Assembly (NCBI GenBank): GCA_003551325.1 | Contig: PUMK01000077.1 | Span: 1-6,941 of the forward strand | Length of the DNA: 6,941 nt | Direction: 5' to 3' | Origin: Candidatus Acetothermia bacterium | GTDB lineage: Bacteria > Bipolaricaulota > Bipolaricaulia > Bipolaricaulales > Bipolaricaulaceae | Shown: piece by piece, positions 1 through 5,897 of the stretch | How positions within the stretch are numbered: position 1 is the first letter of the stretch | How the letters are laid out: each line of letters starts with the position of its first letter | Notes under the pieces: generated by a model | Told to the model about the DNA's origin: nothing | What the model saw: the letters and a program-made list of their open reading frames with translations, nothing else | The model's database searches: none | Program-made: the position numbers and the translations under genes

Positions 1-222
1 CGGACTGGCCAGCACAGCCGCCGTTTCCGCCATGAACGTGACCCCACAGAAAACGATGTGCTTGGTGGCGGACTCTGCCGCTCTTCGCGCGAGTTCCAGC
101 GAATCCCCCACATGGTCGGCCTGGGCCACGATCTCATCCCGCTGATAGTGGTGAGCCAAGACAAGAAGGTCGCTTCCCAAAGCGGTACGGGATTCGGACA
201 ACCGTTCCAGCACGGTGCTCAT
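1..222 (-). CDS. nadA: Quinolinate synthase NadA, N-terminal 74 residues (gene runs off the left edge)
   Basis: NadA is the [4Fe-4S] enzyme that condenses iminoaspartate with dihydroxyacetone phosphate to give quinolinate, in the cytoplasm, for de novo NAD synthesis. The visible part ([10 protein letters not shown]...) carries the family's first signature, [17 protein letters not shown] at residues 20-36, with the substrate-contacting His-His pair at 24-25, then VGDSLELA at 38-45. [17 protein letters not shown] follows at 56-72; its Cys59 corresponds to the first iron-sulfur cluster ligand. The other cluster cysteines would lie outside the window. The ATG at 220-222 overlaps the nadC stop codon (ATGA), and a GGTGA Shine-Dalgarno-like element lies 4 nt upstream inside nadC, so the two genes are probably translationally coupled. 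All visible sequence is intact, and family assignment is secure. Confidence 0.95.
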   Translation of the reverse strand, partial: MSTVLERLSESRTALGSDLLVLAHHYQRDEIVAQADHVGDSLELARRAAESATKHIVFCGVTFMAETAAVLASP

Positions 223-1064
223 GCGATCACCATCTCCAGCGATAGATCCAAGGCTGGCGCCGAGTGGGTCAGAGCACCCACCGAGATTGCGTCCACGCCG
301 GTCGCGGCGACCGCCTCGGCCTGCGCCAGGCCCACCCCACCAGACGCCTCAAGAACAGCGTTTCCACCGGTCAACACCACAGCTCTTTGCAGCGAAGCGA
401 TGTCCATATTGTCCAGCAGCACACGATAGACGTGGAGTTCCAACGCCTGTTCCAGCTCCTCGAGGCTGCGCACCTCAACCTCAACAGGCAGATCACTGCC
501 GGCCTCGCGTGCGCGGCGGACCGCCTCGCGGAGCGCGCCCGCAGCGGCGATGTGGTTGTCCTTGACCAAGACCATGTCGTAGAGACCCATCCTGTGGTTC
601 CTCCCCCCACCACAGCGTACCGCGTATTTCTCCAGCTCACGCCATCCGGGCGTGGTCTTCCGTGTGTCCAGGATCACCGCCCGGTGGTTGGCCACAGCGT
701 CCGCGAACTGTGAGGTCAGCGTAGCAATACCCGACAGCCGGCCGAGGAAATTGAGCGCTGTGCGCTCAGCGGTGAGGATGGATCGCGCCCTTCCTTGAAG
801 CTGAACGACTGGCTGACCAGCTTCCACGGGCTCACCATCTTGCACGCGCGGAAGGAAGGCGATACCGCTATCCAGATGATGGAAGACTGCTTCGGCAATG
901 GGCAATCCAGCGATCACACCAGCAGCTCTGGTCACGATGGTACACGTGACCGCCATATCGGGGGCGACGATGGCTTCGCTCGTCCTGTCACCTGTCCCGA
1001 TGTCTTCCGCCAGAGCCCGTTCGATGAGTGGGCCAGCCGACCTAAGCAGGGACTCAATATTCAC
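219..1064 (-). CDS. nadC: Nicotinate-nucleotide pyrophosphorylase (carboxylating), quinolinate phosphoribosyltransferase
   Basis: NadC converts quinolinate and PRPP to nicotinate mononucleotide, CO2 and pyrophosphate, the step after NadA. With the GTG start at 1062-1064 it is 281 residues, normal for the family. Motifs in order: [10 protein letters not shown] (20-29), [14 protein letters not shown] (99-112), [20 protein letters not shown] from 133 followed by [11 protein letters not shown] to 163, LVKDNH (166-171), EVEVRSLEE (195-203), LLDNM (216-220), EASGGV (239-244) and [13 protein letters not shown] (258-270). The basic and acidic active-site residues of these motifs are present. An upstream ATG at 1143-1145 would add 27 residues with no family similarity (rich in Gln, Ser, Thr and Pro), and that stretch contains the promoter. 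The GTG start is therefore preferred, although it has no Shine-Dalgarno sequence. The 3' end overlaps nadA by ATGA. Confidence 0.96.
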   Translation of the reverse strand: MNIESLLRSAGPLIERALAEDIGTGDRTSEAIVAPDMAVTCTIVTRAAGVIAGLPIAEAVFHHLDSGIAFLPRVQDGEPVEAGQPVVQLQGRARSILTAERTALNFLGRLSGIATLTSQFADAVANHRAVILDTRKTTPGWRELEKYAVRCGGGRNHRMGLYDMVLVKDNHIAAAGALREAVRRAREAGSDLPVEVEVRSLEELEQALELHVYRVLLDNMDIASLQRAVVLTGGNAVLEASGGVGLAQAEAVAATGVDAISVGALTHSAPALDLSLEMVIA

Positions 1065-1099
1065 GCGCCAAGTATAACTTGGCTGCGGGGTGTTGTCCG
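1062..1099 (-). promoter_or_regulatory. Predicted leaderless sigma-70 type promoter of the nadC-nadA operon
   Basis: Read on the minus strand: a -35 element CGGACA at 1094-1099 (4 of 6 to consensus), a 17-bp spacer, a -10 element TATACT at 1071-1076 (5 of 6), six bases, then the GTG start codon of nadC at 1062-1064. With the usual 7-nt distance, transcription would begin on the G of GTG, giving an mRNA with no 5' leader. The lack of any Shine-Dalgarno sequence before this GTG fits. A 6-3-6 palindrome overlaps the -10 box and could serve as an operator. Confidence 0.62.
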
Positions 1100-1166
1100 T
1101 CGATGGCTGCAGGCAGCTGTCCCACTGGGCCAAGCGGTGCAGCACCCTATAGCGGCAATCAGGCGC
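1065..1166. other. Intergenic gap between the beta-helix gene and nadC
   Basis: About 100 bp separate the stop of the beta-helix gene (1167) from the GTG of nadC. The right part, next to nadC, holds the predicted promoter. I see no GC hairpin followed by a T-tract on the minus strand, so there is no evident intrinsic terminator for the beta-helix gene, and some read-through into nadC is possible. Confidence 0.5.
1068..1082. repeat. Perfect 15-bp palindrome (6-3-6) over the nadC -10 box
   Basis: CCAAGT-ATA-ACTTGG is a perfect inverted repeat with a 3-nt centre. It includes the predicted -10 hexamer and ends 3 bp before the nadC start codon. A repressor bound here would block RNA polymerase directly. 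NAD biosynthesis operons are commonly repressed by NiaR, NrtR or NadQ type proteins, but I do not recognise this site as any of their published motifs. It may also be a chance palindrome. Confidence 0.4.
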
Positions 1167-2384
1167 TCACCTCCGCCGGTCCAGCGCGCCCCCTTCGTCC
1201 GTCATGAGAAACGCCAGGTCATCCGAACACACGCTACCCCTACTGTTGCCGTCCTTCTCATCGGGGCCGGGGATCGCGTTGCCGAAACCTTGCACAAGGC
1301 CTGTGAACACCCAGTCAGTGTCGAAACACGGGTGCTCGTACAGGGCGAATCCATAGCGCTCGTTGCCGGTGATCGCAGACCGATCGAGGAGGATCGTTGC
1401 GGAAGGGCCAACGACAATGCCGTCCCATCCGTTCTCCGTCACGGTCGACACCGTAACCGTCGCCTGAGAGGCGTCCCACGGGACGACACCGTCCCATCCG
1501 TTCTCCCTGATGGCGGACCCAGAGATCGTTGCCTGGGCGGAGTCCCATAGAGCGATGCCAACCTCCCCGTTCCGCCCGATCGTCGAGTGCTCGATGATGA
1601 TCAGGGCTGAATCCCACAAGGTGATTCCTCCATGGCGGTTGTCCTCGATCGTGGAATCCGTAACCGAAGCCTGGGTCACGTTCCGAAGGGAGAGTCCATC
1701 GCCCCCATTCCCACTGATGAGGGTGCGGACGACTTGCCCCTCGGCGGAATCGGAGAGCGAGACGCCCTCCTCCCAGTTTCCCCTCACGGTCGAATCCGCG
1801 ATCGTGAACTGAGCCGTGTCGTGCACGATGATGCCATACCCATTCCCCTCAATGTCCGAGCCCGTGACCGTAGCCCGAGCATTGTCACTCAACGATAGAC
1901 CCTCCCGTCGGTTGTCCCTGATCGCCGAATCAACCACGGTGATGCCTGCGGTGTGCATCAGCCTGATGCCGACGTCCCCGTTGATCGCGCTGGAGGCACG
2001 CATCGCCGTTACCTGTGCAGCATCCTCGATGAGAAGCCCTGGCCCGTCCCAGCCTCGGCCACCGGTCACCGTAAGGCCGTCGAGGACGACCGCGACCTCA
2101 CCCTGTTCTGCTGTGTGCACACGGACGACGGGTACATCGCGCACAGAACCCCGGAGGATCGTCCTGTCTTGTGTTCCCCGCAGGGTGAGAGACTTCCCGA
2201 TGACCACGTGCTCCTCCCATTCCCCCACAGCCAAGCAGATGACCGCACCCGCGCAAGCTGCGTCGACAGCCGCCTGGATCGACGCGCCTGGTTGCACGAC
2301 AACCGAACACTCGTCAGCCGCCACGCTATGTCCAAGGATCAGAGCAGCGACAACACCCACGGAGAGACACAAGACTCGCATCAT
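1167..2384 (-). CDS. Secreted right-handed parallel beta-helix repeat protein
   Basis: About 405 residues. MMRVLCLSVGVVAALILGHS followed by VAA-DE is a clear Sec signal peptide with cleavage near residues 22-23, so the protein is exported. Residues 27-79 (QPGASIQAAVDAA, ICLAVGEWEEHVVIGKSLTLRG) are the usual N-terminal part of NosD/pectate-lyase-like beta-helix proteins. Residues 138-345 form about nine coils of 22-25 residues, each with the pattern GI.L.DSA.ATI..S.I..NG; many coils are exactly 23 residues. The C-terminal tail (351-405) has two cysteines, GNAIPGPDEKDGN and LAFLMTDEGG. No catalytic set typical of a pectinase can be identified. The function is unknown; surface carbohydrate binding or a structural or adhesive role is possible. 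The start was chosen because a GGTGA Shine-Dalgarno-like element (2389-2393) lies 4 nt before this ATG and 7 nt before the next one (2379-2381), which is equally plausible. An ATG at 2403-2405 would sit before the ribosome-binding site. Confidence 0.85.
   Translation of the reverse strand: MMRVLCLSVGVVAALILGHSVAADECSVVVQPGASIQAAVDAACAGAVICLAVGEWEEHVVIGKSLTLRGTQDRTILRGSVRDVPVVRVHTAEQGEVAVVLDGLTVTGGRGWDGPGLLIEDAAQVTAMRASSAINGDVGIRLMHTAGITVVDSAIRDNRREGLSLSDNARATVTGSDIEGNGYGIIVHDTAQFTIADSTVRGNWEEGVSLSDSAEGQVVRTLISGNGGDGLSLRNVTQASVTDSTIEDNRHGGITLWDSALIIIEHSTIGRNGEVGIALWDSAQATISGSAIRENGWDGVVPWDASQATVTVSTVTENGWDGIVVGPSATILLDRSAITGNERYGFALYEHPCFDTDWVFTGLVQGFGNAIPGPDEKDGNSRGSVCSDDLAFLMTDEGGALDRRR
1356..1973 (-). 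repeat. About nine 69-bp tandem coding repeats (beta-helix coils)
   Basis: The coils of the beta-helix protein are visible as DNA repeats of about 69 bp. The clearest pair shares an identical 18-base stretch at 1420-1437 and 1489-1506, exactly 69 bp apart, encoding ENGWDG. Three consecutive coils also reuse WDSA/WDAS at the same place. Protein-level similarity extends over all coils, while DNA identity is mainly between neighbours. This suggests growth by local tandem duplication followed by divergence. Confidence 0.8.
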
Positions 2385-2547
2385 CCCTTCACCCCCCCGC
2401 AACACGGTACCGTGCGGCGCCGGATAACGCTAACGGTCCACCGAACGCCGGACTCTACGAACCTACCTCGAGACATTCGGGGATCGATCAGAGGCAATTC
2501 ATGTACGGTTCGGTAGCCCCGTGAGGGATGGCCTCAATCAGTCAGTC
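2385..2547. other. Divergent intergenic region, left part
   Basis: The region between the divergent beta-helix and ROK genes. On the minus strand it must contain the promoter of the beta-helix gene, but candidate hexamers such as TAGAGT and TTATCC lack a well-spaced -35 partner, so none is called. It contains the 12-bp palindrome at 2403-2414 and the ribosome-binding region of the beta-helix gene, including a run of seven G on the minus strand. No RNA gene or small coding region is evident. Confidence 0.5.
2403..2414. repeat. Perfect 12-bp palindrome upstream of the beta-helix gene
   Basis: CACGGTACCGTG is a perfect palindrome with no spacer. It lies just upstream of the G-rich ribosome-binding region of the beta-helix gene. 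It could be an operator or may be a chance palindrome in GC-rich DNA. No convincing -35/-10 pair for the beta-helix gene was found around it. Confidence 0.35.
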
Positions 2548-2576
2548 TTGACCCTCGGATGATCCGATGGTAGACT
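2548..2576 (+). promoter_or_regulatory. Predicted sigma-70 type promoter of the ROK-glycosidase-amylase operon
   Basis: TTGACC at 2548-2553 (5 of 6 to the -35 consensus), an exact 17-bp spacer, and TAGACT at 2571-2576 (4 of 6 to the -10 consensus). The expected transcription start is near 2583, at the left edge of the 25-bp inverted repeat. The ATG at 2567 lies inside the spacer and could not be translated from this transcript, so the regulator should start at 2612. Confidence 0.65.
2555..2567. repeat. 13-bp palindrome inside the promoter spacer, possible operator
   Basis: TCGGAT-G-ATCCGA is a perfect 6-1-6 inverted repeat lying wholly between the -35 and -10 hexamers of the predicted ROK operon promoter. 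The position suits a repressor site or a spacer-binding activator of MerR style, but its sequence does not resemble the 25-bp repeat downstream. It could be coincidental. Confidence 0.4.
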
Positions 2577-2581
2577 TTTTT

Positions 2582-2606
2582 GCTTTCTTCGCGCTGCGAA
2601 GAAAGC
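2582..2606. promoter_or_regulatory. Perfect 25-bp inverted repeat (11-3-11) at the expected transcription start: candidate ROK operator
   Basis: GCTTTCTTCGC at 2582-2592, GCT spacer, GCGAAGAAAGC at 2596-2606, with no mismatch. It begins 5 bp after the -10 box and ends 5 bp before the regulator's ATG, so a bound protein would block initiation. ROK repressors such as NagC, Mlc and XylR bind dyad sites near their own promoters, which makes autoregulation the natural reading. In RNA it would form a strong 5' hairpin next to the start codon. It is not a terminator: the T-run precedes rather than follows the hairpin, and on the other strand it reads as A. I see no second copy in the window. Confidence 0.7.
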
Positions 2607-2611
2607 GGGAC

Positions 2612-3763
2612 ATGCGCCCGGAAAAAGGAGATCTGCAGCTGCTCCGCGGGCATAACCGGGGCCTCATCGTCCGCCTGCTCCGGACCCGTGGACCTATGTC
2701 GCGTACCCAACTCTCTCGGATGAGCGGCCTGGCACCCTCGGGTCTCACTCGCTTGGTCCGGGACCTCCTGGACGAGGGCCTCATCGAGGAACTGGGCAAG
2801 TGCCGATCCCATGGGGGGCGCCGGGCGGTGCTGCTTGGCTTCAACCCTAGCTACGCTTACACAATCGGGATCAAGGTGGAGCGGCAGCGCATCCGCGCGG
2901 CGCAGGTCAACCTCGAAGGGACGATCCTCGAGCGTCGGGACACCGCCCTTCCAGATTCGTTGTCCCCAGAGGCCGTGTTCGATCGCATTGTGGAGACCGT
3001 CGCGTCCTTGCGCCGCGGCCGTGTGCTCGGTGTGGGCGTCGGCATCTCGGGCCTGGTCGACTCCTCCCGCGGGGTTGATCTCTATTCCCCGATCCTGGCC
3101 TGGCGACATGTTGAGGTCGCTCGGCCCCTGGGCCGTCGCCTCGGTTTGCGTACGTGGGTGGAGAACGATGTGAACACCCTGACGCTCGCGGAACGTCTTT
3201 ACGGCGCGGGGCGCCCCTTCAAGCACTTCGTCTGTCTCACCGTCGGCGAGGGGATCGGGGCCGGCGTGGTACTCCAGGGAGAGCTCTATCACGGAGCGTT
3301 CGGCGGCGCCGGCGAGCTCGGCCATATGACCATGGACCCTCAAGGCCCGCTATGCCGCTGCGGCGCGCGTGGTTGTCTGGAGGTCTATACGTCGGACGGC
3401 TATCTTGAAAGCCAGGCACGCAAGCTCAGGTTCGCTGACATCGCGCATCTCGCAGCGGCAGCACGGGACGGCAGCGATGATGCGCGGAGGACGTTCGCGG
3501 AGATGGGCCGATCGCTGGGTCAAGGCGCAAAGAACGCGGTCAACTTGTTGAACCCCGAAGCGATCGTGCTGGGGGGGGAACGCATGGAGGACGCGGATCT
3601 GTTCATGGCGTCCTTCGAGCACGAAGTGCGCCAGAACGCGTTCCCGGAAGAGGCGCGAGAGCTCAAGATCCTCCATGCTGAGCTCGGTCCGGACGGTTTC
3701 CTCGTTGGAGCCGCAGCTTTGGCCACGGAGAACTTCCTGCGACTCCCGCTGGAGAGTCCATGA
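2612..3763 (+). CDS. ROK-family transcriptional regulator (NagC/XylR type)
   Basis: 383 residues, typical for ROK regulators. Residues 8-60 are a MarR-like winged helix-turn-helix (LLRGHNRGLIVRLL, then SRTQLSRMSGLAPSGLTRLV and LLDEGLIEE), which ROK sugar kinases lack. The ROK domain follows: ISGLVD (145-150), ENDVN (184-188), TVGEGIGAGVVLQGELYHGA (210-229), ELGHM (235-239) and CRCGARGCLE (248-257). Putative zinc ligands His238, Cys248, Cys250 and Cys255 and sugar-contacting Asn185, Asp186, Glu235, His238 and Glu257 are all kept. The N-terminal phosphate loop is degenerate (GIKVERQRI where kinases have DxGxT), so it probably senses a sugar without phosphorylating it. The ATG at 2612 is preferred over 2567 because the promoter and operator occupy the first 15 codons of the longer frame. 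Its ribosome-binding site is weak and partly within the inverted repeat. The stop overlaps the next gene by ATGA. Confidence 0.92.
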   Translation: MRPEKGDLQLLRGHNRGLIVRLLRTRGPMSRTQLSRMSGLAPSGLTRLVRDLLDEGLIEELGKCRSHGGRRAVLLGFNPSYAYTIGIKVERQRIRAAQVNLEGTILERRDTALPDSLSPEAVFDRIVETVASLRRGRVLGVGVGISGLVDSSRGVDLYSPILAWRHVEVARPLGRRLGLRTWVENDVNTLTLAERLYGAGRPFKHFVCLTVGEGIGAGVVLQGELYHGAFGGAGELGHMTMDPQGPLCRCGARGCLEVYTSDGYLESQARKLRFADIAHLAAAARDGSDDARRTFAEMGRSLGQGAKNAVNLLNPEAIVLGGERMEDADLFMASFEHEVRQNAFPEEARELKILHAELGPDGFLVGAAALATENFLRLPLESP

Positions 3764-5895
3764 CCCTGCGCGTGAACATCGGAGACGATGGTCGGCCCGA
3801 TCTCCTGGTCAACGGTATGACTTGGCTTCGCGGGCTGGGTCTGCGCATTCCCCGGGTAAGCGGCTGGCTCGCCGACGGTACGGGCGACCTCTCCGGCGGT
3901 CCATGGACGTCGCGTCCGGGAGAGGACGACGCAGGGCACTTCCAGCGCTGGACACGCACGTACACGCTTCACGGATCCCCGCTCATACGGCTGTCGCTCA
4001 CGTGCTGGCGGACAAGCGCCTGCGCGGAGTTCGAACTCCTCTGTCCTCTCACGAACCTCTACCGGGCGGACTCCATGGACAAGCCGACCTTCCTGGCCCC
4101 TGCCTTCTCGATCGTCCCTGATCTCTCCTATCTCGCAGCGTCGTTCGGCTTGGGTTCCGCCGATGACAGCTATCCCGGCGGCCACTGGCCTGCGCCGCTC
4201 ACAGGCTGCACACGCGATGCGCTTCCAGAGAGGGCGTTTGCCCCACTCCTCCTCTACGACACCGGCGCCGCGCTGGCCGTGGCCCCTGGAGACCACTGGC
4301 TTACAAGTCCGCTTGTGGGCCACGACGACGGCGCCGCACGCGGACTCCACGGCTCCGTGGACACCCTGCCCGCTGGGTGGCGCGCCCGCACCTGGTTCGT
4401 CACCGGTATCGACACGCATGAAGCTCTGTGCGCGTTGGGGGATCGACTGCTGGACGGGAAGAAGCAACGCGCAGCGTCCACCGGCCATCCGGTCAACCGA
4501 GGTCTTGGATGGTGGAACGCCTACGGCAGCCACTATACGGAACTCATGAAGCCCCTGAACGCCGAAGAACTCCGCCGACTGCTGGCCTCAAGCCGTGCGC
4601 AGGGGATTCCCCTGCAGCACCTGGGGCTGGACCTCTGGTATCCCTACAACCGGATCGGCCAAGCGCTTGAGTTCTCCCCGGACAGAAACAAGTACCCCCG
4701 CGGGTTGCGCGAGCCGACCAACGGACTGCCGCTCGTGCTCCACCTATCGGCGCTTTCGGAGAAGAACACATACGGCGCTTCCGGCTCCGATCCGAGCTTC
4801 TACGAGACTGTAGCCGACGAGCTTTCCTCACATGGCGCGATGGCCGCCTGGCATGACTGGCTCCGCACCCAGCAGCACCTGACCCCTGTGCTTAGGTCCG
4901 ATCCAGCGCGCGCTGAAAGCTGGTTTGCACGTATGGCATCCGCATTCGGTGCCCGCGGCCTTGGCGTGATCCTGTGCATGCAGACGATGGGGATGGTGCT
5001 CGCCTCGACACAGCTACCCTCGATCGTCGCTGGTCGAACGAGCACAGACTACCTCTTCTGTCAACAGGAAGCGCTCCGCCGCATCGCCTCCATGGGACAC
5101 GAGGACCTCCTGGAGGATTGGGTGCCCGTGGCGCAGCTGCGCAGGTCGAACCTGCTTCTTGGTAGCATGGTGCACGCCCTGGGCCTGGCGCCCTTCCATG
5201 ACCTGTTCCTGTCTCGTGCCGACTCGGGCCTGGGTGGAGGCGCGCCCGCGGAGGAGGCCGTGCTTCGTGCGCTGTCGTGCGGCCCGGTGGCGGTGGGTGA
5301 CGGTCCTGGGATGACGGATGCACAGTTGCTGCAGCGCCTGATCGGCCCAAGCGGAACGGTACTGCGGCCTGATCACCCACCACTGCCTGTCGATCCGACC
5401 CTCAACGGAGAGGTCGCTCTCTTCTGGACCCGCCACCGACAGCCGCAGGCCACCTGGTGGTACTTGGTGGCGCTGAACACGTGCGGTGAGCCCAGGCGCA
5501 TCTCCGCCTATCCCCCCGAGGACGACGAGTTTGTCTGTTGGGATGGGCTTCGCAACATCCCGGCGCCTGATCGCGTACTGAACATCGACGCAGGTGGCAT
5601 GGCCTACCGGGTGTTCGCGCCCATGCGCGATGGTCTTGCTCCGCTGGGGGTGTACGACAAACTTGTTCCTGCGGCGGGTGGTGTGTGGCAAGTGACATGG
5701 GACGGCAGTTGGCTGATCCGCCCCACGAGCGGTGGTACCCTGGCTGTGTTCGCACCCAAAGGGGGACGTGTGGAGTCCATGGGCGGGAAGTCCCCGGCAG
5801 TTGACCACCGCGGTGGAATCATGCTGTGCGCGCAGGACGCGCACGGCACCGTTCGTCTGAGGCCTGGCAACGCCAAGCTCCCAGGAGGTGGCTGA
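3760..5895 (+). CDS. Putative cytoplasmic clan GH-D (GH36/GH31/raffinose synthase-like) alpha-glycosidase, specificity unknown
   Basis: 711 residues, no signal peptide or membrane segment, hence probably cytoplasmic. Residues 1-240 look like an N-terminal beta-sandwich. From 249 a TIM-barrel-like part starts with LGWWNAYGSHYTE, comparable to the GW.SW opening of GH27/GH36 enzymes. HLGLDLWYPYN (287-297) matches the aromatic-rich second strand. HDWL (365-368) offers Asp366 as possible nucleophile. GRTSTDY (425-431) offers Asp430 as possible acid/base, like the RxSxD of GH36 and raffinose synthase-like proteins. ALSCGPVAVGD (504-514) resembles their late barrel signature, and a C-terminal beta domain follows. 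The alignment is by eye and the homology remote, so substrate cannot be named; an alpha-galactoside or alpha-glucoside is likely. The ATG overlaps the ROK stop (ATGA) with GGAG 5 nt upstream, so it is coupled to the regulator and probably acts on its inducing sugar. Confidence 0.68.
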   Translation: MTLRVNIGDDGRPDLLVNGMTWLRGLGLRIPRVSGWLADGTGDLSGGPWTSRPGEDDAGHFQRWTRTYTLHGSPLIRLSLTCWRTSACAEFELLCPLTNLYRADSMDKPTFLAPAFSIVPDLSYLAASFGLGSADDSYPGGHWPAPLTGCTRDALPERAFAPLLLYDTGAALAVAPGDHWLTSPLVGHDDGAARGLHGSVDTLPAGWRARTWFVTGIDTHEALCALGDRLLDGKKQRAASTGHPVNRGLGWWNAYGSHYTELMKPLNAEELRRLLASSRAQGIPLQHLGLDLWYPYNRIGQALEFSPDRNKYPRGLREPTNGLPLVLHLSALSEKNTYGASGSDPSFYETVADELSSHGAMAAWHDWLRTQQHLTPVLRSDPARAESWFARMASAFGARGLGVILCMQTMGMVLASTQLPSIVAGRTSTDYLFCQQEALRRIASMGHEDLLEDWVPVAQLRRSNLLLGSMVHALGLAPFHDLFLSRADSGLGGGAPAEEAVLRALSCGPVAVGDGPGMTDAQLLQRLIGPSGTVLRPDHPPLPVDPTLNGEVALFWTRHRQPQATWWYLVALNTCGEPRRISAYPPEDDEFVCWDGLRNIPAPDRVLNIDAGGMAYRVFAPMRDGLAPLGVYDKLVPAAGGVWQVTWDGSWLIRPTSGGTLAVFAPKGGRVESMGGKSPAVDHRGGIMLCAQDAHGTVRLRPGNAKLPGGG
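5883..5890 (+). promoter_or_regulatory. Strong ribosome-binding site of the amylase gene
   Basis: AGGAGGTG lies 7 nt before the ATG at 5898, inside the last codons (Pro-Gly-Gly-Gly) of the preceding glycosidase gene. It is a near-full anti-Shine-Dalgarno match, the strongest in the window. It fixes the amylase start and implies high translation from the same mRNA. Confidence 0.85.
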
Positions 5896-5897
5896 AC

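Noticed and set aside
30..50. NadA GVTFMAE instead of the frequent GVHFMAE as a damaged active site
   Set aside because: This position varies among NadA proteins, and the neighbouring cluster cysteine is intact, so it gives no reason to doubt function.
1065..1145. A longer NadC beginning at the ATG at 1143-1145
   Set aside because: The extra 27 residues do not look like any NadC N-terminus, and the predicted promoter lies inside that stretch; the GTG at 1062-1064 gives normal family length.
795..1550. Plus-strand open frame of about 251 codons across nadC and the beta-helix gene
   Set aside because: It spans two well-supported minus-strand genes and the nadC promoter. Its repeated peptides (VPSVLRHG, VPSVLPDG) simply mirror the 69-bp repeats of the opposite strand.
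1356..1973. The regularly spaced repeats as a CRISPR array
   Set aside because: The 69-bp units are in frame, degenerate, translate to beta-helix coils and have no conserved repeat plus unique spacer structure.
2582..2606. Reading the 25-bp inverted repeat as an intrinsic terminator
   Set aside because: The T-run is on the 5' side of the hairpin on the plus strand and becomes an A-run after it on the minus strand, so neither direction has the required U-tract.
2567..2611. A longer ROK regulator starting at the ATG at 2567
   Set aside because: That ATG lies within the -35/-10 spacer, and the added residues (VDFFAFFALRRKRD) are encoded by the promoter and inverted repeat; the family's usual start fits the ATG at 2612.
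3520..4533. Minus-strand open frame of about 337 codons
   Set aside because: It lies antisense to the end of the ROK gene and the start of the glycosidase, and its product is rich in Arg, Pro and Ala with no domain, as expected of a shadow frame.
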